Shown: one piece after another, positions 23,195-33,080 of the stretch | How the letters are laid out: each line of letters begins with the position of its first letter | How positions within the stretch are numbered: the stretch's first letter is position 1 | DNA from: Lantana camara | Lineage: Eukaryota; Streptophyta; Magnoliopsida; Lamiales; Verbenaceae | NCBI GenBank assembly: GCA_037501455.1 | Contig: CM074862.1 | Coordinates: forward strand, 62,031,501 to 62,095,500 | DNA length: 64,000 nucleotides | Direction: 5' to 3' | Notes under the pieces: model-generated | The model's input: the letters and a program-made list of their open reading frames with translations, nothing else | Told to the model about the DNA's origin: nothing | Database searches by the model: none | Position numbers and translations under genes: made by a program

Positions 23195-24667
23195 TCCCTC
23201 ATCCGAATTCCGTATGACCTGATTTTTGAACCGTTGGAAACCTTTTGAAGTTTAGAAAAATCTCCAATTGGAATCACCTCATTATCCTTTATAATTTGTG
23301 AGATATAGCCAATTCTTTTTGGTGTCTCCACTTTACAGACGATCTGCTTTCGCCTAACTTCGGGTCTACGCCATTTTCACCTCGCTTTGAACCACAAGTC
23401 GAACCACATACCATTTTAAAGGTCTATGTGTCTAGTTTCATTTCCAACAAACAAAACTAAATTCCTACTTCTAGAACTCGAGATATTCCAGTTTTCCTTC
23501 CACTGGCGCATTTCCGAAAACTGTTAGCTTTTGTCAAACTTTGCCAAAACCAGTTTTATCGCTTTCCTTTCACCTCCTCGACCTCTTATTTGACTTATAT
23601 GCATTGTATACATGCCTAATTGAATGATTAAATCATTTATGTGTCTAAATGACATTACTTATGCTCATGAACACGATCACACCATTTCATGACATATTTA
23701 TGAATTAATGCATATTGAATCATGCCATGACATGATGCACCAATTCATGAACATCGCCGTGCATCCTACTTGGTTCCATTTTGAGTCTTGTCTCACGAGT
23801 ATTGTCATTGTCCTTCTTGCACTTGGAGGTGAGGGTTTCGTGTTCCTTCTCTTGGTCTTTATAAACGACCTATAACCTTGCATGAATTAAAAGTATGCCA
23901 AATGGTTTTCATATTAAAGTTAACCATATCTTTTATACCGGCTATGTACCGGAAATGATTTATAAACTGCATAGTGTTAATCCTGACCTGTTTTGCGAGA
24001 TATTCCTGATTGCCCCCGGCTTTCCTAACGCTGGGCTAGCCGGTGTGGATCTTGTACCTGTTCCTGGGGCCCAGGGGCTTGTGTATTGAGGGAACCGGGG
24101 AGGCATCGGGCAGACGGTGAACTCTTGCATAGGTCCCATCCTGTTGGACCAACCCGAACATCTGCCAGGAGGTTTGGCAGAAGATGGGATTCCGGTTTGG
24201 GGGAGTCCTGAACCCGCCTTACCACTGTTACTGGATGGCTAGGGCTAGCTACCCGAACCATCACCGGCGAAGGAGGTTAAATTGTACCTGTTTTCTTGCA
24301 TTGATAATTTTATAATCCTGATTCCTGCCTGCCTGACTGTTTATTGTTCCTGTCATGTTAATAAGTGGAAAGTGGAGTCCAGGATGGATTAAATACCCGT
24401 TCTCACCGGGTCCCCCTAAAATGTTAAGCATAGATATCCGTAACCTCTGGTATGCCTCAGTCCCTGTTCAGCATCGGAGCTCGTGGATCGTAAAGGTAAA
24501 ACGGGCATCAATAGAGGCGTACGGATATCGACACATGCATATTATATCTCGTTTACGTGACTTGCATGCCCTGACATAATTCCGCCCATACGTATTGATT
24601 TACTCCTGATTCCTATCTCCTGTTTATTCAATACTAAAACGTATAGTGGAATTATGCCTGCCTGATT

Positions 24668-24738
24668 ACCTGATTAGATATATATATATATATATCTAAT
24701 CAGGTATAGTGGAATTATGCCTGCCTGATTACCTGATT

Positions 24739-24775
<37 letters not shown>
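24668..24775. repeat. AT-dinucleotide hairpin and partial duplication in LTR-C
   Basis: CCTGATTAG-(AT)n-CTAATCAGG forms a near-perfect palindrome. The flank TATAGTGGAATTATGCCTGC and CCTGATTAG are then repeated, followed by a longer (AT)n run. It is probably slippage and hairpin-driven expansion within the LTR. Confidence 0.75.
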
Positions 24776-25415
24776 TGTGTACCCCCCTTCACTCAGTCAG
24801 TTGACTGATCCCTCCCTCTCGTTGTTTTTGTGTCTGTCTTGCAGGTTTCATAGTCGTTAGGCGGGAGTCTTTTGAAGTCTTTGTTCAAGTCTTAGTCCTA
24901 CTGGCACTGCATCGTATTGTACCTCCATTCCTATATTAAATTGGGCCTTGTAGGCCATAGTGTATCTTTACTGCTTTCTTTAACTTGGGACAGGATTCTA
25001 GGGCCCTAGTTGAACCCGTTTGCATGTAATTATATTATATTGAATTCGGGATAGGTTAGGATAGGTTTACCTGATTAGTTGAACCCGTATTTACCTTCAT
25101 GTTGTTATATGGAATGTGCCTGAATGATTACATTGCTTCCGCATACTTTGTTTTGTTGAATTGGTGGTACAGGGTCTAGTCCCGCCTAACAGGTTGGTTT
25201 TTATTCTGTCTCCGTTCGCCGTGAGCTTGGTTCATGTATGGACTCCCATTTCATGGGTGGACCGGGCTCTCGGTGCGGGGGATGTGGTGCCCTCTGCTTA
25301 GGGTGTCACATATATGATATATGTGTATATATATATGCGTTAATAAAATATCAAACACGGATTTTTAACGGATCGATTTATTTCGAATAATAGATATTTG
25401 TAATCGGATGTGATC

Positions 25416-26099
25416 TGTGACGCCCCGTTTTTCCTTGAGGCTCAGGATGCCATCACAGAGTGTGTTTCTTGAGAGTTATGTGTTTTATTTATTTTATTAC
25501 ATGATTTAATTGCTCGGTATTGTGAATTATGTGCCCTAACGTGCTGTAATTATTTATTTGTCACTTTCTAAAATATAAGGACTAAATTGATTAATAAAGG
25601 TTTGAGTTTAATTGTAACTTAAATAAAAGTTTATGGGTGAAAATGATAATAATGTAAACTCAGGGAATTGTATGCAAATCTTTCACATGAGCACTCATTT
25701 GCATTCCCGAGCCCCTAAACCGTATTCCTCGTAATTTTATGAATCCTTTGACTGCCACCTTATCCTTTTCGGAGATCGTAAACCCGTATTTATTTCTTTT
25801 CTTAAACAAGTCTAATTAGTGGTGGAGCCACTTGATAATGAGGGGATACAATTAACCCCCCTCAATTTTATTTTTTTTTAAATTATTATATAGATATATA
25901 GATATATGTTTATAGATGCCCTAGCACCTCTGTTCACTTGCAAAGTTTTAAATTTCCCCATATTCCGCTGCACCATACCTTACGCTCTATTTAAGGTACC
26001 GTCTAGACCGTTTGCCGTAGTACTTCTCGAGTGTTAGGTCTAACCTTTACTCGAGGAGTATTGCAGTGCGGGGGTTATAGTGATGGGGGAGGCGCTACA
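25416..26099 (+). mobile_element. LTR fragment (LTR-D), ~0.7 kb
   Basis: It begins TGTGACGCCCCGTTTTTCC and ends GGCGCTACA, the two ends of the same LTR style, but is only 684 bp against about 3 kb for the others. The flanking 5-mers (TGATC and ACTTA) do not match, so at least one end may be rearranged. It lacks the palindrome array. Around 25815-25945 is a foreign-looking stretch beginning GTGGTGGAGCCACTT, possibly a further small insertion. Confidence 0.55.
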
Positions 26100-26385
26100 A
26101 CTTATTTCACGAGTCATTTCTCCTAAATGACTAATATATGTGCATATAATTCTAAACATACAAGAGCATATAAAGAAGTGATTCCCTATGATAAAATCGT
26201 TTCGGACGTTATTTAAAGATTTTCTGTAATTTACATAGAAATTGATAAAACGAATTTTATATTGTCGGTTTTTAGGGCACTATTCATAACATATCCATCC
26301 CAATAACACCTTTAGGCAATGAGCGAATATAGATAATGACTGGTGATGATGTTAGAATTGTCAATTCATTAATCAAATTTTTTAT
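26100..26385. repeat. Diverged dispersed repeat next to LINE-2
   Basis: 26165-26290 aligns loosely by eye with window positions 1-125 (GAAGTGATTCCCTATGAT..., AAAGATTTTCT, TTTACATAGAAA, GGCACTATTCATAACAT). No gene is seen. CAAATTTTTTAT at 26374-26385 may be the left TSD of LINE-2. Confidence 0.4.
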
Positions 26386-26406
26386 TTTTTTTTTACTACT
26401 GGAGAG

Positions 26407-27541
26407 ATGGCTGCGAGAGAGACCCAACCCCCCCTCTCTAGTGAAGAAACTGATCTTGTACGACGGAGTACCCGACGTCCTAAATCCGGTGGAGATGGTC
26501 CGTTGGAAGAGATGGACATAAAGGATGGGAACAACACGCCAAAAGATAGCACGCTGAGGTTTAACTCCTATGTGGACACGCTCCAAGGACGGCAGAAGAC
26601 GGACCATCTTTGGTTTGACACTGATCTACTAGACCTAAGTACAATTCGTATTGAGGAGCCTACCGAGGAATACCCGTACCCAAAGATTACCCTTACAGAT
26701 GACTATAGGGAGGAGATAAGGAGACCTTGGAAGAATGCCATCATCCTACGTACTCTGGGGCGCAACCTCAATATTCATCTACTTTCAGTCCGAATAGACA
26801 AGATGTGGCAACTCCAAGGGGATTTCACACTGATTGAGCTTGGAAATGGCTGCTACACAGTGAGATTGAATGACCCGGAGAAGGTGACCGACATACTAGT
26901 GGGAGGACCATGGGTAATAAACGGCAACTACCTGGTAGTGATGAAATGGATCCCATAATTCAACGCCGCCACGGATAAGATAGTTACGGCCATTTCCTGG
27001 GTACGTATCCAGGGGTTATCAACAGAATATTACAAAGAACCCATTCTCTACGGAGTAGCCAATACAATAGGGACGCCGATCAAGGTGGATAGAAACACTT
27101 ACTTTGGGGAGAAATACGTATGCAAGAGTCTGTGTGGAAATCAACCTAGAGAAACCTCTTCAAAGTGGAGTGGATGTGGAAGGCAGGCTCCTACATGTGG
27201 AATATAAGAATCTTCCATCGATATGTTTCCATTGCGGGAGAGTTGGTCACCGTATTGGCAACTGCCCGTCCAAACCACCAGAAACCACAACACCGGAAAA
27301 GGCTCTTGAGAGGAGAGAGGAGAGATATTCTCAGAAGCCACAACATGCCCTGGAGTATGTGGGAGACAAACCCCAATATGGACCATGGATGCTGGCCAGA
27401 AATGGCCATGGGAGACAGGGAAAACCAAGGACAGGTGGTGGAGATATAGCCTGGAGCAGGATCACGATGGGTGAAGGCAAACAATGGCGGGGAGGAAGCC
27501 GGCAGGGGGAAACACAAAAACGACAACGTGCGCCTCCATAG
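26407..27541 (+). pseudogene. LINE-2 ORF1 (DUF4283 plus zinc knuckle)
   Basis: This is the nucleic-acid-binding first ORF of plant L1 elements. It starts at ATG 26407. The DUF4283 region has GRNLNIHLLSVRIDKMW and GGPWVINGNYLVVMKW. A TAA at 26956 interrupts it, and the homology continues directly as FNAATDKIVTAISWVRIQG. Near 27104 the frame changes to the one reading TYARVCVEINLEKPL. That frame has the CX2CX4HX4C knuckle CFHCGRVGHRIGNC and ends at 27541. A tail rich in K, E, T and P may continue in other frames (27611-28003). It is broken by at least one stop and one frameshift. Confidence 0.85.
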
Positions 27542-28429
27542 TAGCGGCATGGCTGCGAACCCTAAGCCCACGAATCAGTTTGAAATTTTTGAAAACCCGT
27601 TAATTGGGATTTGGAGGGATCGGATGAGGAGATTCAAAGCGAAACTGACGCAGCAGCTGCAGAAACAACTAAGGAAATCCTAACGCCCCAGCATGGAAAA
27701 ATTAGCAAAATTAATGCGAAACATATCGTGGAACCTTCTAGGACTCAAGTGGAATCCGGCCGTAGCGAAATTCCTGCAGCTGATAATAACACGGGATCTT
27801 ATCCCACGAATAAAGGAACTTCATCACATAAAATGGACGGCCTGAAATCAAGGACGAAATTCAAGCGGACTGGACAGAAACCGAAACGGGTAGGCCCAAG
27901 GAAAACGGGCTCTGGGTTTTCGGAGACTCACACGGAACTCTTCTCCAAGGAAACGGGCCCCATCCCACATCGGTTGGTAAGGAGAACTAAGTCCTCCTTA
28001 TAAGGGAGATGGAAACCTTACCTTGCAGACGCGTTTTCCTTGGTGGCCTAACCCATCAGGAAGAACAAATCCGTGAGGCCGTTTCGATTAAAGGCGTGCA
28101 AAGCGGACAATATCTGCATACTGGGCTGGTCCTGGACTGTTACACGGAAGCATGGTTCATGCAGGCCCCCATGGCTTTGCTGAACAGCATGAACCACCCC
28201 TTTTGCGAGATAGGGTACATTCATCAAAACCTCCAGCAGGCGGATATCTTGATGAGCCTTTTACCTTTGGTGAACCAACAGCTGCTCGCGAGGATGGAGG
28301 TCGATATTCCGGATGGCGAAACGAGGCGACACTACCTACGGATGAGGGAACTAGTCACTCAGGTGCTCCAAGTAATAGAGCACAGAGCGGTATCTAATCC
28401 GATCACGACCAACCACTTTACTGTTGATC

Positions 28430-30147
28430 CAATGAGATCCTTTCTTGGAATTATAATGGAACAGGTAACGAGATTTTTAGGTGCACCTTGCGTGAGCTCA
28501 TTCATGAGTATCATCTGGATATTGTCTATCTACTCGAAACAAGAGTCTCTGAGGTTAGAGCAGAGGAGGTTTCAAGGAGTGTGAGGTTCAGTAATGTCGT
28601 TCGTGCTCCTATTCAGGGGCGTGAGGGTGGAATATGGATGTTATGGAATGTTGAAAACATCCATGTTGAGATTATCGAGGTGACTAATCAACTGATACAT
28701 GCTAGGATTGGACCGCGGGTGGGCCCGGACTGGTACTGCACTGAAGTATACGCTGGTCCAACACCGCGGAAGAAAGAGGACCTCTGGAAGGATCTCCAGA
28801 GCATCTGGGCATATACGAACTCGGCTTGGCTACTCACGGGGTACTTTAATGACATTCGGGGGCCTAGTGAGAAGAGTGGAGGAAATACACCTTCCTGGAA
28901 CCGGTGCCATAGGTTTTCGAAGCAAATTGAGAGCTGTGAGTTAGTGGAATTGGAGATAAAAAGAGCGTGGTTCACCTGGTCCGGTACGATGGCAGGTGGG
29001 AGATGGGTTAATGAACGCTTGGACCGAACCCTTGTGTCCACAAGTTGGATGGAGTGTTTCCCAGATTACGTCGCGAAAGTGCTTCCGCGGACCCATTCTG
29101 ACCATCATCCACTCTTTATTGATAGGGGGGGTAAGAAAATCCGTAAATCAACACCTTTCCGATTTGAAGTTGCGAGGATTGAGCATCCCGACTGTCGGAA
29201 CATCATTAAGAAACACTATGAGGGAACTAACAACCTACCAATAGCAAACAACTCGGTTAAGGAGGAAATGATTACCTGGAATCGCCATACTTTCGGAAAT
29301 ATTTTCCAAAAAAAGGGGACAGTTAAGAGCACGCATAAACGGAATACAACGTATTCCTTATGCGCGATGTGGAGATGAACTGAATAAGCTGGAAGTGGAA
29401 TTGGTGCAGAATTACAATGAGGTGCTCAAACAGGAAGAATGTCTTTGGTTCCAGAAATCCCGGATTAGTTGGCTAAAACTGGGGGACCGAAACATACGTT
29501 TCTTTCACATGTCGACTCTTTCACGACGTAAAAGGAATCGCATAGACACCTTAAAAATAGGGGATAGATGGAGCTCAGATATGGAAGAGCTTAAGGCTTT
29601 GGTTCAGGATTACTTTGCTAGCTTTTTTGCCACGGCAGAACAACAACCCAGGGGGATCCTCCTAAAAGTGCGTTACAGCGAACCATTTCAGCGGGGAACA
29701 CTTCCCAGCTGCAGCAGCCGATTACAAGAACCAAATTATGGGATGTGGTTTCCTCAATGGCGGCCTTTAAGGCGCTGGGCCCGGACGGCTTGCAGGCTCA
29801 TTATTACAAAACCTTCTGGAATGAATTGGGGGACTTGGTGTTTGCACACGTGGAGCGATGCTTCAATGAGGGACAGATCTCGGAGGAAATAGGAGCAGCT
29901 TACATTTGTTTGATCCCTAAGAGGGAGAGCCCGAGTCACGCCGGTGAATTCAGACCCATAACTCTTCTTAATGTTACGCTGAAGATGATCACTAAACTTT
30001 TGTTTAGATGGATCAAGCGATTTATTGGGAGTCTTGTGGGGCCACTACAGAGTTCTTTTATCCCGGGCAGAAACATACATGACAACATTCTCATCCTCAA
30101 AGAGCTCATACATACGTTGTATAACTCGAAGAGTAAGAAAGGAAGTA
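28430..30147 (+). pseudogene. LINE-2 ORF2, 5' half: endonuclease and start of RT
   Basis: The APE-like endonuclease reads from WNYNGTGNEIFRCTLREL through DIVYLLETRVS, WYCTEVYAGPTP, ERLDRTLVSTSW and HSDHHPLF. The usual GDFN motif is GYFN here, which changes a catalytic-region Asp. Frame shifts occur near the start, at about 29380 and at about 29740. The linker SWLKLGDRNIRFFH and the RT N-terminus (ALGPDGLQAHYYK, AAYICLIPKRES, FRPITLLNVTLKMITK, QSSFIPGRNIHDNILILKE) follow. The reading is cut at KKGS by the LTR-A insertion; it resumes at 39402. Confidence 0.85.
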
Positions 30148-32160
30148 TGTAGCACCCAAACGTAGGGACCACATCCCCCCGCACCAAGACCCAAATCCGG
30201 TCACAAAATGGAAAATTCGTACCCGAATCCGAACCTTAGCGAACGGGAGACCAACTCACTCACTAAGCCAGGCAGAGCTAACTCAACTAACTCAGAGTGC
30301 GCGGAAGCAAATAAATAAAAATAAATAAGTAAGGGAATACATAGCTTGGATACGTATAGGTACCATCACTTATATACATACCATATTTACATACATGTAC
30401 CAACAAGTAACAACCTGTACAATGGGCCACACGGCCTTACCAAACAAAATATATAAATCTTATAAGTATTCAAGGCATAATTATACATAAAAGAAAGTAT
30501 ATGCAGACCAATGCAATCCAACAAGACCTAACTGACAAGTGACTCAAAGGACACAACTCTCCGCCTAGCTCCCACCAAAAGTACCTGCAACTAAAAGATA
30601 AAATGAGGGGGTCAGTCAACTGACTGAGTGAGGTGGCTAACGCACACCCACATATAGAGCAAAGCACTTAACAAAAGGAGGACTTATGAACCGGGAATAG
30701 GTTTTGCAAGCCAAAACATTTCAAACAACTTATATATATACATAGAAATCATTTTCGTAAACTCTATTCCGATTCATAATTCCTATATCCAAATAACACA
30801 TGCTCGGCGAGTATGAGCTTCCAACCCTAACTCCTTAGATCAAATAAAATAGAAAATTCATAAACCAATCCAACCATCTCACCTTTTGATGGAAGAGCCA
30901 CGCGTGGCCCTAACCATCTGTAAATTTAACCAACTCACGTGGGGTAGCTAACCCACAACGTGTCCTCCTCGGCTTTTACACCGGAGGCAACGAAATATCA
31001 CGCCTTCCTTAGCTCCCGAGGTCGCACGTGATACTCCGGGGGGAGACTATGCATAGGCTTGAGCTCGACGGCCTAATACCGTCCTGAGGGCTCCTTACCC
31101 ATAGCTCTCAGGGCCCGGTTAATTAACATGCACATAACTTATCATATCATAACTCGCTACTGAACTTAAACATAAACGATTCTTTAAAGATAGCTTACAT
31201 AGGCTTACATAATTACACTTTTCAAAACAAAGTTGTTTCATAAGGTCATAAACATATCATATTCAACACTTATTTAGCTATATATATAAGATATAGTCAC
31301 ATGCGAGGCTCGAAAACATCACATAAAGGCTTTAGGTCGATAACTATACAAAATCCTAAACCTCACCTTGTGCTTGAAAAGAAGAGAGTGCAAACGGACA
31401 AAGCTAGTCCTCGGGCTCAACACCCGCAAACTAGTCTGAAAAGAAAACACGAGAGCCCAAGACTTAGACTCTATATGGACCAAATACGACGCACGACAAA
31501 TATAGAATATGCATAAGATATGATGCAATGCACACTTAGATTAAATGTACTCAAATAGTCAATTAGATATGTGATAACTCATGTTCACGCATAAACAAGT
31601 CCTACGGCACATTATGAGTCATAAAACATTATGTTATTATGCATATAAGTCATATATAAGCAATTATGAAGCATAGAGTGTCACATAAGAGCATAATTAA
31701 CAATTAAGTAAGCATATAAATCATATAATTCACATACGGGAGTCAAAGAGGTTAAAGGAACGCAAGAAGAAAGGTTTTGGCGAAGATTATCAAAAGTTGA
31801 CAATTCTCGGAAATGTATAGGCTGTGGAAAAACAGGAATATCTTGAGTTCTAGAACTTGGAATGGAGTTTGGTTTATTGGATATGAAAATAGACAAATAG
31901 ATCTTTCCGATGACATAAGGCTCGTAATCTAGTTCAAAACGAGGAGGAAATGGCGTAAGTCCGAAGTTGAGTGAATATAGATTTCCGATAAAGTGGTGAC
32001 ACCAAAAAGGATTGATTATATCTCAAAAATGAGAAAAGATACTGAGGTAATTCCAATTGGAGGATATTTTAGACTTCAAGAGGTTTCCAACGGTTCAAAA
32101 ATCAAGTCAATCAGAGTTCGTATGAGGGAGAAACGAACATTTGAAAATTGGTCTGGAAAC

Positions 32161-32283
32161 CCAAACGGGCGTTTGGAATTTGAACTGGGAGGCCAAACGG
32201 GCGTTTGGGATGTCTCGGGTTGAGGCAGTAGGTTTGTAAACGGGCGTTTGGTGATTGAACTAAGGGCCCAAACGGGCGTTTGG
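32161..32283 (-). promoter_or_regulatory. 16-bp palindrome array in LTR-A
   Basis: Four units start at 32161, 32193, 32236 and 32268 (spacing 32-43-32). They read CCAAA-CGGGCG-TTTGG, except the third, which starts GTAAA. Next to it (32082-32103) is the 22-bp block identical to LTR-C and, at 32050-32062, ATTCCAATTGGAG. In element orientation the array begins about 0.9 kb from the LTR start, as in the other families. Confidence 0.8.
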
Positions 32284-33080
32284 GAAGGCACTGGGGTGAA
32301 AAACAGGGGCAAAAACAGGGTAACAAACCATTCCCACTCCCAAACGAATGCAAGAATTTAACTTAAAACTAACGTATAACATGTATAAGACTCATATATA
32401 TCAATTAGGTCACATTAAATCCAAAGAAACATGCTTTGATTCAAGCAAATATGTCAAAGAAACCCTTAAAAATGAATATGATCACCTATGCTTCAAGTTC
32501 CATGTAAATGTTGATATATATGCATCAATCAACTCATATACTTCACAAATAATGCATCTTGGCTCAAGGATTCAATATATATCATAAAACCCTAGTGTCA
32601 CTTCATGAATTCATCAAGCATATACACCATCTTACCTTGGAAGAAAGAAGAGATAAAGGGGATGGAGAGATGATGAAGTCTTGTGGTTGATTTCTTGAAG
32701 AAAATGGAAGAATCTCTTGGTCTCTTGCTTCCTCACTTGGACCGAATGGAGAGGGAGAGAAATGGAGGTTCTTGCCTTGTATTCTTGGAGTGAAATGAGA
32801 AGAGAATGGATATACATGTATCTATATATTTCATCGGTCAACAAGGGGAAGAAAGGGGGGGAAATTACAACCAAGTCCTCCAAGTATTTAAGTGATTGAA
32901 TTATGGTGTCAAGATTTGATAGGTTGGCAATTGGTCTAAATCAAAGCGGATAAGAGTCCAAGGATTTCATATAATTCAAATAAGTACATGAACGAAATAA
33001 AACACTTAATTAGCAAATGAGCATATTAGAAACAATTTTAAATAACATAATCAACTAAATTATATAAGTCATATAATAAA

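Larger units (their letters stand above)
22115..25310 (+). mobile_element. Solo LTR (LTR-C), 3.2 kb, Ty3-like
   Basis: It starts TGCGACACTCCG and ends GGGTGTCACA, matching the TGTGACGCCCC...CA style of plant Ty3-type LTRs. TATAT precedes it (22110-22114) and follows it (25311-25315), a 5-bp TSD in AT-rich DNA. No internal domain or partner LTR is present, so it is a solo LTR. It shares blocks with LTR-A, element B, LTR-F and element E, including AGCAAGCCAGGT near the start, shared with LTR-F. It holds a palindrome array at 23103-23194 and a long AT hairpin near 24670-24770. No gene lies in its 3.2 kb. Confidence 0.8.

Noticed and set aside
25416..26099. LTR-D as a complete solo LTR
   Set aside because: The flanking 5-mers differ and it is far shorter than its relatives, so it is called a fragment.
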